DNA of 64,000 bases from Flavobacteriales bacterium (GCA_947447525.1 CANFJL010000011.1:1-64000); one strand, 5' to 3'. Counted from the first letter of the stretch, positions 1 through 9,267 are shown. The notes: generated from the sequence alone by a model not told the origin. Made by a program: numbers and translations.

Positions 1-713
1 AATCATTGAATCTGCCCCTAGATTTAAATCAAGTCAAAATAGACATGCACAGTCATTTGATCCCAGGAATTGACGATGGGTCGCCCAGTATGGAGCATAG
101 TCTTGCGATGTTGATGAAGTTTGAAAATTTGGGTTTTAAAAAGGTAATTACAACGCCACATGTGAAACCTGGTTCCTATCCCAATACTTCAGAAATTATT
201 TTGGATGGTTATAAGCAATTAAAAGCTGCTGCCATGGAAGCCGGAATTGCCCTTGAAATAGAGGTAGCAGCAGAATATTTTTTCGATGAAACCTTAATTG
301 ACAAAATTAAAGCTAAAAACATTTTAAGTTTTGGAGATCAATATGTCCTGGTTGAATTCGCTTTTAATCATCCCCCTATTTTCGAAAATTTACTTTTTGA
401 TACCTTAATCGAAAATGGATACAAGCCAGTTCTCGCACATTTTGAACGCTATTCCTATTATTTTGGATCAATGGAAAAAGCACATGAATGGCAAAGAAAA
501 GGCGTCGCAATTCAAATGAATTTAAGTTCACTTTGTGGGGCTTATGGTCCAGAAGTGAAAAGACAAGCCGAGGCGATGCTCGATCAATTTGCTTTTGATT
601 TTGTGGGTACCGATTGTCATAGAATAGAACATTTGATTCAATTAGAAGAAAATTTAACCTTGCCCTATCTGTCTAGATTAAATGATTTTATGCTTAAAAA
701 TTCGTCACTTTGA
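1..713 (+). CDS. CpsB/YwqE-type PHP-fold tyrosine phosphatase (5' end outside window)
   Basis: The translation matches the CpsB/CapC/YwqE phosphotyrosine phosphatases, metal-dependent PHP-fold enzymes that dephosphorylate the tyrosine kinases controlling capsule or exopolysaccharide export. The N-terminal metal motif DMHSHLIPGIDDG is clear, followed by TTPH, FERY and the C-terminal GTDCHR that completes the PHP site. The reading frame is open to the left edge; a TTG at 6 is the first possible start seen, but family members usually carry a short extra N-terminus, so the true start probably lies upstream. The next gene starts inside this stop codon region, suggesting co-transcription. No polysaccharide genes are visible inside the window. 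Confidence 0.85.
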   Translation, partial: SLNLPLDLNQVKIDMHSHLIPGIDDGSPSMEHSLAMLMKFENLGFKKVITTPHVKPGSYPNTSEIILDGYKQLKAAAMEAGIALEIEVAAEYFFDETLIDKIKAKNILSFGDQYVLVEFAFNHPPIFENLLFDTLIENGYKPVLAHFERYSYYFGSMEKAHEWQRKGVAIQMNLSSLCGAYGPEVKRQAEAMLDQFAFDFVGTDCHRIEHLIQLEENLTLPYLSRLNDFMLKNSSL

Positions 714-1180
714 TACTGCATTTATTAAGGCATTCAAAAACTAATCAGATTTCAAGTTCAGGAAAAGATTTTGATCGCGAATTACTTGAAAGAGGAAAGG
801 AACAGGCACGAATGATGGCAGAACATTTTAAAGAGATGCCTCTTACTCCAACCAGTATTTTTTGTTCAAGCTCTATGAGAACAAGAGAAACATTGACCAT
901 CATTCAAAAAGAAATCAATTTTACTGACATCACCTATTTAGATGAGCTTTACCTGGCTTCAGAAGCAGCTTTGCTTCAATTTCTTTGGGAGAAAGATGCG
1001 GAAGATATAATGATTATTGGACATAATGAAGGACTGTCAGATTTAGCTTCCTATTGCATGGGAGTAGAAATTCATTTGAAGACTTGTTCTTATATAAAAA
1101 TTAATATTTCTGCATCAAATTGGCAAGAATCTTTTGCGGCTAAAGGTCAGATGCTTGATTTTTATCGTCCTCTGATTTAG
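710..1180 (+). CDS. SixA-like histidine phosphatase family protein
   Basis: A 156-aa histidine phosphatase (phosphoglycerate mutase-like) fold protein. The nucleophile motif LLRHSKT lies at residues 4-10 and the second catalytic histidine is in IIGHNEG; the small size and the form RH(S/A)K are typical of SixA-type phosphohistidine phosphatases rather than metabolic mutases. The start is TTG at 710, overlapping the stop of the upstream phosphatase by four bases, which fits translational coupling. The 3' end overlaps the convergent rhomboid gene by about 40 bp. The substrate cannot be told from sequence. Confidence 0.8.
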   Translation: MILHLLRHSKTNQISSSGKDFDRELLERGKEQARMMAEHFKEMPLTPTSIFCSSSMRTRETLTIIQKEINFTDITYLDELYLASEAALLQFLWEKDAEDIMIIGHNEGLSDLASYCMGVEIHLKTCSYIKINISASNWQESFAAKGQMLDFYRPLI

Positions 1181-1943
1181 CATTGGGAATATAATGGTAG
1201 GTGACTTGCTGTGCTTTTTGATCCTCCTTGGCCTCCATCGCAGCCTTTTCTTGTGCCAATTTTTCTAAATACATGCCCTCCAAATCAGGAGGTTCAATGC
1301 CTAACTCTTTTTCGATTTCATATTGCATTTTTGGTGGTTGTGGTCCCTTTTTTCTATAAATGAAAGCAAGAAATATACCCGAAATAGATCCCATTAAATG
1401 TCCTTCCCATGAAATTCTTGGATGACTTGGGAAAATTCCCCAAACCATACTTCCATACAAAAACACGACCAATAAAGACAAGGCTTGAAGCGGGAAATAT
1501 TTTCTTAAAAATCCTGAAATAAATAAAAAGGAAGCTAAGGCATAAATGACTGCACTCATTCCAATATGGTAAGTTCCTTTGTCGTCAGCATAAATCCAAA
1601 GTAGCAAACCACTCAATAACCAAGAACCTATAAATACTCGAAAAGCAATAGAACGATAGGAATAAAAAAGTAGGGTTGTCAACATAAAGATGGCAGGAGA
1701 ATTGTTGATGATGTGTTTGATATCATCATGGGCATGAATCCACGGCATAAAAAAGATTCCTTTTAAACCTTGAATTCGTTTTGGTAAGACTCCCAAGCGA
1801 TGGAAATCAAAAACAAAAATATAATCTGCCCAATACACCAACCACATCAAAACCAATACTAGGAAGCCAAAAAGTGCTGCTTCTTTCAATGGTTTATCTC
1901 GAGTGCGTGTATTCTTCATTTTAAACCCTATGTCAAAACCCAT
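1140..1943 (-). CDS. rhomboid family intramembrane serine protease
   Basis: A polytopic membrane protein of about 267 aa with the two rhomboid catalytic elements: Ser in HIGMSAVIYA (about residue 130) and His in WEGHLMGSISG (about residue 182), plus an upstream HDDIKHIINN resembling the conserved His/Asn loop of rhomboids. A charged C-terminal tail of about 65 residues follows the last membrane segment. The start is uncertain: TTG at 1949, ATG at 1943 or ATG at 1919; 1943 is chosen as the first ATG. The gene is convergent with the SixA-like gene and overlaps its end. The substrate is unknown. Confidence 0.8.
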   Translation of the reverse strand: MGFDIGFKMKNTRTRDKPLKEAALFGFLVLVLMWLVYWADYIFVFDFHRLGVLPKRIQGLKGIFFMPWIHAHDDIKHIINNSPAIFMLTTLLFYSYRSIAFRVFIGSWLLSGLLLWIYADDKGTYHIGMSAVIYALASFLFISGFLRKYFPLQALSLLVVFLYGSMVWGIFPSHPRISWEGHLMGSISGIFLAFIYRKKGPQPPKMQYEIEKELGIEPPDLEGMYLEKLAQEKAAMEAKEDQKAQQVTYHYIPNAKSEDDKNQASDL

Positions 1944-2001
1944 ACCCAAAATGAATTGCTGACAAAGTGACGGAACTTACTTAATTTTGAATGTATATAA
2001 T

Positions 2002-2009
2002 TAAATTTG
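2002..2009 (+). promoter_or_regulatory. -7 promoter element of menA (TAAATTTG)
   Basis: A perfect match to the Bacteroidota -7 consensus TAnnTTTG. It ends only 4 nt before the menA ATG at 2014, so initiation at the usual distance would fall on or beside the start codon. No well-spaced TTG -33 box was found. Confidence 0.5.
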
Positions 2010-2013
2010 CACT

Positions 2014-2928
2014 ATGACAAAAAGAACTGCTTGGTTCAATGCCTTGCGCTTAAGAACACTTCCCTTATCCATTTCAGGAATTTTAGTAGGCGCCGCACTT
2101 GCAAAATCTGATGGTGCATGGAATAGCTATATATTTTGGGGCTGTTTATCCACCACCCTATTGTTCCAAATCATTTCCAATTTAGCCAATGATTTAGGGG
2201 ACACACAAAAAGGAACAGACAATGAACATCGTGTTGGTCCGGTGCGCAGCGTGCAATCTGGTTTAATTTCTACAAGAGAAATGGGAGTTGCCATTCTATT
2301 GTGTTCTGTTTTAGCTCTTATTTCTGCTGGTATTTTGATCTATATCAGTGCTCAAACATTGACATTTTATACGATAATGGTATACATCAGCTTAACCATA
2401 TTGAGTATTCTTGCCGCTTTGACTTACACCATCGGAAAAAATGCCTACGGATATCGCGGCTTAGGAGATTTGATGGTTTTTATTTTTTTTGGCGGAGTTG
2501 CAGTGATTGGAAGCAATGGCTTGTTCGGAATAGGATTTAATCCACTAACTATTTTGGGAGCGTTGACGATTGGCACCTGGAGTATTGGGGTTTTGAATTT
2601 GAATAATATGCGCGATCAAGTTAATGATAAGGCAAGTAATAAAATTACAATGGCAGTAAAATTAGGCTTTCAAGGTGCCCGTATATATCACTTTACAATA
2701 GTCATCATTGGATTAATAGCTTGGTGTATTCTCTTGTATTTACTCTACATGAAAGACAATTCCAGTATCTATCTCTATGCTTTTATTCCATGTTTGTTGG
2801 TGATTAAACACCTGATTAGAGTAAATAAAACGAAGGAACCAAAAGATTTTGATCCCGAATTAAAAAAACTTGCCTTGAGTACTTTCTTCACGGCTTTATT
2901 GTTGCTTATTTTGAGTCAACTAACTTAA
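2014..2928 (+). CDS. menA: 1,4-dihydroxy-2-naphthoate octaprenyltransferase
   Basis: MenA attaches the polyprenyl tail to 1,4-dihydroxy-2-naphthoate in menaquinone synthesis at the inner membrane. The 304-aa protein has the UbiA-superfamily layout of 8-9 membrane segments with the first Asp motif in NDLGDTQKGTDNEHR (near residue 65) and the second in NNMRDQVNDKASNK (near 195). The start TRTAWxNALRLRTLPLS-like region and HRVGPVRSVQSG are typical of MenA rather than UbiA. Length is normal. It is divergent from the rhomboid gene and appears monocistronic. Confidence 0.9.
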   Translation: MTKRTAWFNALRLRTLPLSISGILVGAALAKSDGAWNSYIFWGCLSTTLLFQIISNLANDLGDTQKGTDNEHRVGPVRSVQSGLISTREMGVAILLCSVLALISAGILIYISAQTLTFYTIMVYISLTILSILAALTYTIGKNAYGYRGLGDLMVFIFFGGVAVIGSNGLFGIGFNPLTILGALTIGTWSIGVLNLNNMRDQVNDKASNKITMAVKLGFQGARIYHFTIVIIGLIAWCILLYLLYMKDNSSIYLYAFIPCLLVIKHLIRVNKTKEPKDFDPELKKLALSTFFTALLLLILSQLT

Positions 2929-3059
2929 GATAAAATAGTTATCCTTTAATAAAAGGCCTTTTCAACTTTCTATTTTTAAGGAATTGATTTGAAATTAAAT
3001 AATAAAGAAAAAATATAATTTGTGCAGATATTAAGGACGATCAACTAAAGATTATTCAG

Positions 3060-3067
3060 TAAATTTG
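3060..3067 (+). promoter_or_regulatory. -7 promoter element of etfBA (TAAATTTG)
   Basis: Perfect TAnnTTTG match 21 nt upstream of the etfB start, giving a predicted leader of roughly 15 nt. No convincing -33 box is seen at the expected distance. Confidence 0.4.
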
Positions 3068-3088
3068 TTCACTTTTAAATGAAGCGCT

Positions 3089-3829
3089 ATGAATATTTTA
3101 GTTTGTATAAGTAAATCCCCCGACACCACTTCAAAAATTGCATTTTCAAATGACAATACACAGTTTGATGATAATGGTGTTCAATATATTGTCAATCCTT
3201 ATGATGAATGGTATGCCTTAGTTCGGGCCTTAGAGTTGAAAGAGACTTTAGGTGGACAAGTTACCATAATCACCGTTGGAACAACTACTGATGAAGCCAT
3301 TATGCGCAAAGCTTTGGCTATTGGTGCTGATGAAGCAGTTCGTATCGATGCAGATCCTAAAGATGCTTACTATACAGCAATGCAAATTGCTCATTATGCC
3401 CAATCCAATGGATTTGACTTGGTTTTGACTGGTAAAGAAACCATTAATTACAATGGATCTCAAGTGGGTGGAATGATTGCAGAAGCTTTAGACGCTCCAT
3501 TTGTTTCCTTAGCTACAAAATTAGAGGTGAATGGAACTACTATTCAGCTTGAAAGAGAAATTGTTGGTGGACTAGAACTTATTGAAGTAGCTCTTCCCGT
3601 GGTTGTTTCCTGTGCCAAAGGAATGGCGGAACAACGCATCCCTAATATGAGAGGGATTATGGCCGCAAGGACTAAACCATTACAAATTATTGCTCCTCAA
3701 GCTATAGAGGAACTTACCAATTTTATTCAATTCTCCGCAGCATCTTCGAAAGCTTCTGTAAAAATGATTGACGCAGATAATATGGATGAGTTAGTGGCAT
3801 TATTGCACAGCGAAGCAAAAGTTATTTAA
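3089..3829 (+). CDS. etfB: electron transfer flavoprotein subunit beta
   Basis: The beta subunit of the soluble ETF heterodimer, which passes electrons from acyl-CoA and other dehydrogenases to the quinone pool. The 246-aa sequence has the ETF-beta start (MNILVCISKSPDTTSKI), the NPYDEWYALVRALELKE segment, and the signature-like VVVSCAKGMAEQRIPNMRGIMAA near residues 170-195. It lies 17 nt upstream of etfA, in the usual beta-alpha order, so the two are one transcript. Confidence 0.93.
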   Translation: MNILVCISKSPDTTSKIAFSNDNTQFDDNGVQYIVNPYDEWYALVRALELKETLGGQVTIITVGTTTDEAIMRKALAIGADEAVRIDADPKDAYYTAMQIAHYAQSNGFDLVLTGKETINYNGSQVGGMIAEALDAPFVSLATKLEVNGTTIQLEREIVGGLELIEVALPVVVSCAKGMAEQRIPNMRGIMAARTKPLQIIAPQAIEELTNFIQFSAASSKASVKMIDADNMDELVALLHSEAKVI

Positions 3830-3846
3830 TTTTTAAAAGCAAGAAA

Positions 3847-4788
3847 ATGATTTTAGTATATATTTCAAGTCAAAACGGCATTTCAAAATCTGCATTTGAA
3901 GCAGTAACTTATGCACGCAAATTAGATTCAGAAGTTTGTGTCTTAACTTGTGGTTCTGCAAGCGAAGCACAGCTTTCAGCTTTCGGTCAATATGGTGCTC
4001 AAAAAGTATTGGTTGATAGAAAAATTGATGGTTCTGATGCGCAGCAATTAACAAAATTAATCAGCCAATATGCTCAAGAATTAAACGCAAGCACTTTAGT
4101 TTTTACTCATGATTTTGTTGGAAAAGCAATCGCTCCAAGAGTTTCTGTGAAATTAAAAGCAGGAATGGTAGCGGGTGCCATTGCATTGCCAGAGGCTAAT
4201 GGCTCCATTAAAGTAAATGTTTTCTCTGGTAAAGCTAGTGGTTTTGTAAAAGTTAATTCAAGTGTTCGTATCATCTCTTTATTGGCCAATAGTATTCCAT
4301 TAGAATTAAATGAAACTGCCTGTAAGGTAGAGGAAATCACTGCTAATACAGGTGACTCAAAAATTAAAGTAATTTCTGTAAAGAAACCTGATGGAGCCAT
4401 TCCACTTCCGGAAGCAGAGATTGTAGTTTCAGCAGGTAGAGGATTGAAAGGTCCTGAAAATTGGGGAATGGTAGAAACATTAGCACAAACATTAGGTGCT
4501 GCAACGGCTTGTTCGCGACCTGTTGCAGATATCGGATGGAGACCTCACCACGAACATGTTGGTCAAACGGGTGTAGCCATTAGACCCAACCTTTATATCG
4601 CAATTGGAATTTCAGGAGCCATTCAACACCTAGCTGGAGTCAATGGTTCTAAAGTAATTGTTGTTGTGAATACAGATAAAGAAGCACCATTCTTTAAAGC
4701 TGCAGATTATGGCGTTATTGGCGATGCCTTTGATGTAATCCCAAAACTAAATGCTGCGCTCGTAAAATTCAAAGCGGCTAATAACTAA
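3847..4788 (+). CDS. etfA: electron transfer flavoprotein subunit alpha
   Basis: The FAD-binding alpha subunit of ETF, partner of the upstream beta subunit. The C-terminal half carries the ETF-alpha signature: VSAGRGLKG, ATACSRPVADIGW, HHEHVGQTG, IAIGISGAIQHLAG and NTDKEAPFFKAADYG, which form the FAD site. At 313 aa it has the normal length for the family. It is followed after 34 nt by the bifunctional-nuclease gene, which may be in the same transcript. Confidence 0.93.
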   Translation: MILVYISSQNGISKSAFEAVTYARKLDSEVCVLTCGSASEAQLSAFGQYGAQKVLVDRKIDGSDAQQLTKLISQYAQELNASTLVFTHDFVGKAIAPRVSVKLKAGMVAGAIALPEANGSIKVNVFSGKASGFVKVNSSVRIISLLANSIPLELNETACKVEEITANTGDSKIKVISVKKPDGAIPLPEAEIVVSAGRGLKGPENWGMVETLAQTLGAATACSRPVADIGWRPHHEHVGQTGVAIRPNLYIAIGISGAIQHLAGVNGSKVIVVVNTDKEAPFFKAADYGVIGDAFDVIPKLNAALVKFKAANN

Positions 4789-4822
4789 ATATTCTTATCT
4801 TTAATTATCAGTCTAGGTTCAC

Positions 4823-5419
4823 ATGAAGAAGGTTAAATTAGAAATTTCAGGTATCACCTATAGCCAAACGCAATCAGGTTCCTATGTATTGACTTTGGCT
4901 GAAGTAGCCGGTAAAAGAAAACTTCCTATTGTAATTGGAGGATTTGAAGCGCAAGCAATTGCAGTTGAATTAGAAAAAATGATTCCTAATCGACCGCTAA
5001 CCCATGATTTATTCAAGTCTTTTTGTGAAGCATATGCTGTTCATGTGGAAGAAGTGATCATTTATAAATTTGAAGAGGGTGTTTTTTATGCTAAAATCAT
5101 TTGTAGAAATGAAGACTTTGTAACAGAAATTGATTCCAGAACATCAGATGCCATCGCCATAGGAGTTCGTTTTTCTTGTCCAATTTATTCAGTAGATAAA
5201 GTGCTAGATGAAGTGGGAAGTACTAAAGACCTAGAAGATTTAGAAGAAGATTTTGACTTAGATACAGAATTAGATGACATTGAAATGGATGAGGATGAAA
5301 ATGAATTTTCCTCCCAAAGTTTAGATGAACTACAAACCCAACTCAATGATGCATTGTCGAATGAATTATATGAATTAGCTTCAAAAATAAGAGACGAAAT
5401 AAAGAACCGTACCAAATAA
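4823..5419 (+). CDS. bifunctional nuclease family protein with C-terminal UVR motif
   Basis: Residues 1 to about 135 form a BFN (DUF151) domain: KLEISGITYSQTQSGSYVL, LPIVIGGFEAQAIA and SRTSDAIAIGVR are family hallmarks. A very acidic linker (about 135-160) leads to a C-terminal UvrB/UvrC-type motif, LDELQTQLNDALSNELYELA. This BFN-UVR architecture is common in Bacteroidota. The domain was named for RNase/DNase activity in plant homologues; the bacterial role is not established. It lies between etfA and a nucleoside permease gene with short gaps on the same strand. Confidence 0.85.
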   Translation: MKKVKLEISGITYSQTQSGSYVLTLAEVAGKRKLPIVIGGFEAQAIAVELEKMIPNRPLTHDLFKSFCEAYAVHVEEVIIYKFEEGVFYAKIICRNEDFVTEIDSRTSDAIAIGVRFSCPIYSVDKVLDEVGSTKDLEDLEEDFDLDTELDDIEMDEDENEFSSQSLDELQTQLNDALSNELYELASKIRDEIKNRTK

Positions 5420-5429
5420 ACCACCTTTA

Positions 5430-6833
5430 ATGGATATTGAAACTGAAGATTTCGCAACAAAAGGATACATAAAAACCAGATTAACGGTAATGAGTTTTAT
5501 GCAGTTCTTTGTTTGGGGATCTTGGTTGATTACCATTGGAAATTATTGGTTTGGTAACAAACACTGGAACGCAACAGAATTTGGAGCCATTTTCACCACC
5601 ATGGGAATATCCTCTGTTTTCATGCCCAGCTTGATGGGAATGCTTGCCGACAAATGGATCAATACAGAACGCCTTTACGCCATTTTACATGTATTGAGTG
5701 GTATTAGTTTATTGTTTCTTCCTTGGGCTGGAAATCCCACTGAATTCTTTTGGGTGATTTTACTCGCTATGATTTTTTATATGCCCACCATTTCATTGTC
5801 TAATGCAGTCAGTTATAGTATTTTAAGCTCCTCCAATTTAAATGTAGTAAAGAGCTTTCCTCCGATTCGTGTTTGGGGAACTATTGGATTTATTGCAGCA
5901 ATGTGGTTCACGAATTTAACTGGGAATAAAGCATCTGTGAATCAATTTTATTTTGCTGGAATAGCTTCCTTTATTTTAGCGGTCTATGCATTGAGCTTGC
6001 CTAAATGCCCTCCAAGTAAACAAAAAGGAGAAAGTAAAAGCCTGGTTCAAACCTTTGGCCTCGATGCTTTTAAACTTCTTGCGAATTATAAAATGTTACT
6101 CTTCTTTTTATCTTCATTATTATTGGGTGGTGCCTTGCAATTAACCAATATGTATGGTGATACCTATTTGGATTTCTTTAAATATTTTCCAAAATATGCA
6201 GATTCATTTTCTGTGAAATACTCCACCATTATCATGTCAATTTCGCAAGTTTCTGAAACCTTATTCATTCTTGCTATTCCATTTTTCTTGTCCAAATTTG
6301 GAATCAAAAAGGTAATGTTAATCAGTATGATTGCATGGGTTTTGCGCTTCGGATTACTGTCCTTTGGAAATCCAACCGATGGACTTTGGATGATTATTGT
6401 TTCTTGTATTGTATACGGAATGGCCTTTGATTTCTTTAATATTTCAGGCTCCTTATTTGTAAATTCAAATGTGCCAAAAGAAAATAGAGCCAGTGCACAA
6501 GGATTATTTATGATGATGACCAACGGATTTGGTGCTATTCTTGGCAGTTCTCTTAGTGGGATTTTAATTGACAAATACTTCACTTTGAAATTTACAAGCA
6601 TTCAAACCTTGAGTACTTATTTTGAAGCTAAAGCAACAGACAAAACCATTCAAGAATTATTAACTGGAAACGAAGTATTGTTAAATGGCACCTTAAAAAA
6701 TCCAGTATTGATAAAAGATTGGTCACCCATTTGGTTGACTTTCGCTATATATGCCCTAATCGTAACGGTTCTTTTTGCTTTGCTGTTCAAACACAAGCAT
6801 GATCCAAAAGCATTAATAGAAGTTTCACATTAA
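5430..6833 (+). CDS. nucleoside permease (NupG-like MFS transporter)
   Basis: A 467-aa major facilitator with about 12 membrane segments. The N-terminal pattern MQFFVWGSWLITIGNYW, the GISSVFMPSLMGMLADKWI loop and the VWGTIGFIAA segment match the NHS/NupG nucleoside:H+ symporter family found in many Bacteroidota. A soluble insert of about 60 residues rich in Thr/Leu lies before the last membrane segment. The start is 10 nt after the stop of the bifunctional nuclease gene, consistent with one operon. The substrate (nucleosides) is assigned by family only. Confidence 0.82.
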   Translation: MDIETEDFATKGYIKTRLTVMSFMQFFVWGSWLITIGNYWFGNKHWNATEFGAIFTTMGISSVFMPSLMGMLADKWINTERLYAILHVLSGISLLFLPWAGNPTEFFWVILLAMIFYMPTISLSNAVSYSILSSSNLNVVKSFPPIRVWGTIGFIAAMWFTNLTGNKASVNQFYFAGIASFILAVYALSLPKCPPSKQKGESKSLVQTFGLDAFKLLANYKMLLFFLSSLLLGGALQLTNMYGDTYLDFFKYFPKYADSFSVKYSTIIMSISQVSETLFILAIPFFLSKFGIKKVMLISMIAWVLRFGLLSFGNPTDGLWMIIVSCIVYGMAFDFFNISGSLFVNSNVPKENRASAQGLFMMMTNGFGAILGSSLSGILIDKYFTLKFTSIQTLSTYFEAKATDKTIQELLTGNEVLLNGTLKNPVLIKDWSPIWLTFAIYALIVTVLFALLFKHKHDPKALIEVSH

Positions 6834-6849
6834 TTAAAAAAGGGACCTC

Positions 6850-7040
6850 GACATAGAGGTTAGAGTTGGAGACTAGAGTTGGAGCTTAGAGTTGGAGGCT
6901 TGAGGTTAGAGTTGGAGAATATCGCTTTAAAATCTAGCTCTAAATTCCAAGTCTATTTTTTTTCCGACACTTCTGGACTCATTCTAAACTCCAACCTCCA
7001 ACTCTAACCTCTATGTCTATTTCTATTTCTATGTCTAACC
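6850..7040. repeat. inverted and tandem repeat island between convergent genes
   Basis: The noncoding space between the permease and carbonic anhydrase genes is filled by variations on TTAGAGTTGGAG. Four near-copies lie at 6861-6928 on the plus strand, and inverted copies lie at 6987-7010. A perfect 22-bp inverted repeat joins 6850-6871 to 6996-7017, enclosing about 124 bp. A second degenerate T/C-rich block (TCTATTTCTATTTCTATG) follows to 7040. Because both flanking genes converge here, the long hairpin could stop transcription from either side; this is inference. Confidence 0.85.
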
Positions 7041-7051
7041 TCTATTTTCCC

Positions 7052-7687
7052 TTACAAATCTAATTGATAAACCGCTCCAAGACTCTCATTATTTTTTATG
7101 GTTATATCTAAATCATTGACCAGACCATCTTTGATGTCATATACCCAACCATGCACATGAACGGATTGACCTGATTCCCATGCTTCTTGAACAATAGAAG
7201 TTTTTGCAAGATCCATAACTTGTTCAATTACATTGAGTTCTACGAAGCGATCAAAACGCATTTTTTCTTCTGTGATGGCATTCAATTCGTCTTGATGAAA
7301 GCGATACACATCTTTAATGTGACGAATCCAATTGTCGATTAATCCAATATGTGAGTTGGTCATGGCTGCTTGAACACCACCACATCCATAATGTCCACAG
7401 ACTATAATGTGTTTGACTTTTAATACATTGACTGCATAGTCCAAAACAGATAACATACTCATATCCGTATGTATAACCATATTAGCAATATTTCTGTGAA
7501 CAAATACCTCACCTGGATTTGCGCCTATGATTTCATTCGCCGGCACACGACTATCAGAACAACCAATCCATAATAAGGGAGGTTGCTGGCCATCCTTTAA
7601 TCGATTGAAGAAATCAGGGTCTTTCTCTAAATTTTCAGCGACCCATTTTTTGTTATTTTCTAATAAATTTCTATAAAATGTTTCCAT
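7052..7687 (-). CDS. beta-class carbonic anhydrase
   Basis: A 211-aa beta-carbonic anhydrase interconverting CO2 and bicarbonate in the cytoplasm. Zinc ligands and the catalytic dyad are visible: Cys43, Asp45 and Arg47 in CSDSRVP, and His99 and Cys102 in GHYGCGG. Length is typical. It lies 9 nt downstream of a SulP transporter gene on the same strand, so a shared transcript is likely and points to joint bicarbonate uptake or handling. Confidence 0.93.
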   Translation of the reverse strand: METFYRNLLENNKKWVAENLEKDPDFFNRLKDGQQPPLLWIGCSDSRVPANEIIGANPGEVFVHRNIANMVIHTDMSMLSVLDYAVNVLKVKHIIVCGHYGCGGVQAAMTNSHIGLIDNWIRHIKDVYRFHQDELNAITEEKMRFDRFVELNVIEQVMDLAKTSIVQEAWESGQSVHVHGWVYDIKDGLVNDLDITIKNNESLGAVYQLDL

Positions 7688-7696
7688 AATAAATGT

Positions 7697-9235
7697 TTAA
7701 TTTTTAAGTGTTACTTGAATATTTTTATTTGAAGCTTTGAAAGTCACAAAATCATGAAGTAATTCAGATACATCATGATCCATATTTTTACAATTACTGC
7801 AATCTATTATTACTTTACTATCATTAGGTAAATTATTGAGTTGTTCAATTAAACCTGGTTTATTGATGAAGTTTACATCTTCAGATAAAGTCAAAATAAT
7901 ACCATCACCAGTATCGTTTTGATTAATATTCTTTTTGAAATTCTTTCTCAAGATGAAAAATACAGATAGTACGATTCCAATTCCGATTCCTTTCAATAAA
8001 TCAGTCAGAAGAACACCTATTATTGTTCCTAAAAAGGGGATAAACTGATCCATTCCTAATTTATAAATTTGTTTATACATAGAAACTCTGGAGAGCTTAT
8101 AACCAATTAAAATCAAAATTGCTGCTAATACGGATAAAGGAATTAGATTAAGTAATGGAGCGAGAAATAGTAAAGATAAAGCCAGTAATAAACCATGAAT
8201 AATGGTAGAAAATTTAGATTTTGCTCCGGCATTGATATTGGCAGAACTGCGCACGATAACCTGAGTAACTGGAAGTCCACCGATTAATCCACTCAACATA
8301 TTTCCCAAACCCTGAGCCTTAAGCTCCCTATTGGTTGGAGTAGTAAATTTCATAGGGTCCAATTTATCAGTGGCCTCAATACTCAAAAGAGTCTCTAAAC
8401 TTCCAACAATTGCTAAAGTAAATGCAATGATATAAACATTCACATTATTCAAAAACGACCAATCGGATGATTTAAGAAACTTGAATAGATCAACAGGAGC
8501 ATTCAATTTTGGAATTTGAACCCTGTGTATGGGCATTACATATCCTGAAGGCCACCAATGATAGAATCCAATATTGATTGCAATTGCTAGAAGTACAACC
8601 AATAAAGCCCCTGGTACAAATTTAAAAATCAACAACTTTTTAAGCGCAGGGAGATCGAGTAGCAACAAACATATAACAGAGAACAAACCAATGAGCAGCG
8701 AACCCTTATTTAAGGAAAGCATTGCAAAATACAATTCGCTCAAGGTATTGTGTCCATCTTTTTGAAAGAAAGATTCATCTCCGAAGAAATCCTTATCAAA
8801 ACCTATAAGATGAGGGATTTCCTTTAAAATGAGCATAATTCCAATCGCAGCCAACATTCCTTTGATTACAGCTGAAGGAAAATAATTACCAATGGTTCCT
8901 GCCTTACAAAAACCAGCAATTATTTGAAGAGCTCCTGCCAAGAAAACAGCGAGAAGAAATCCTTCAAAAGAACCTAATAATTGAATACCACTGATAACAA
9001 TAGTAATCAAACCAGCTGCAGGACCAGAAACTCCGACGCGTGAACCACTAAATAGGCCTACTACTATTCCACCAACAATACCTGCTACTAAACCTGCAAC
9101 AGGATTTGGCATTCCTTCCATGCCAGGAATGGAGGTAGAAGCTAATCCTACACCAAGGCAAAGTGGTAATGCAACAATAAATACAACTAAACTTGCTGGC
9201 AAATCACTTCGCCAGCTTTGAAAAATTTTTAACAT
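7697..9235 (-). CDS. SulP family inorganic anion transporter, likely bicarbonate
   Basis: A 512-aa SulP/SLC26 permease: WRSDLPASLVVFIVALPLCLGVGLASTS at the N-terminus is typical, followed by 10 or more membrane segments, the GLPVTQVIVRSSANINAGAKSK segment, and a short C-terminal STAS-like domain (about residues 440-512). Substrate cannot be read directly; the gene directly precedes a carbonic anhydrase, a pairing common for bicarbonate-type SulP proteins, so bicarbonate is favoured over sulfate. No sulfate assimilation genes are nearby. Confidence 0.82.
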   Translation of the reverse strand: MLKIFQSWRSDLPASLVVFIVALPLCLGVGLASTSIPGMEGMPNPVAGLVAGIVGGIVVGLFSGSRVGVSGPAAGLITIVISGIQLLGSFEGFLLAVFLAGALQIIAGFCKAGTIGNYFPSAVIKGMLAAIGIMLILKEIPHLIGFDKDFFGDESFFQKDGHNTLSELYFAMLSLNKGSLLIGLFSVICLLLLDLPALKKLLIFKFVPGALLVVLLAIAINIGFYHWWPSGYVMPIHRVQIPKLNAPVDLFKFLKSSDWSFLNNVNVYIIAFTLAIVGSLETLLSIEATDKLDPMKFTTPTNRELKAQGLGNMLSGLIGGLPVTQVIVRSSANINAGAKSKFSTIIHGLLLALSLLFLAPLLNLIPLSVLAAILILIGYKLSRVSMYKQIYKLGMDQFIPFLGTIIGVLLTDLLKGIGIGIVLSVFFILRKNFKKNINQNDTGDGIILTLSEDVNFINKPGLIEQLNNLPNDSKVIIDCSNCKNMDHDVSELLHDFVTFKASNKNIQVTLKN

Positions 9236-9267
9236 ACATAAGAATTAAATTAATATTTGAGCTTAAT

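Noticed and set aside
2951..2962. AAAAGGCCTTTT palindrome after menA as a terminator
   Set aside because: Six-base arms without a loop and no following T-tract make a functional terminator unlikely.
4107..4400. Antisense open frame of 97 codons across etfA
   Set aside because: It mirrors the codon structure of a clear etfA gene and has no recognisable domain or promoter.
6164..6601. Antisense open frame of 145 codons across the nucleoside permease gene
   Set aside because: It is a shadow of the membrane protein's reverse strand; the sense frame has family motifs and the antisense does not.
6850..7040. CRISPR array
   Set aside because: Repeat units vary in spacing, are partly inverted and have no unique equal-length spacers; no cas genes are present.
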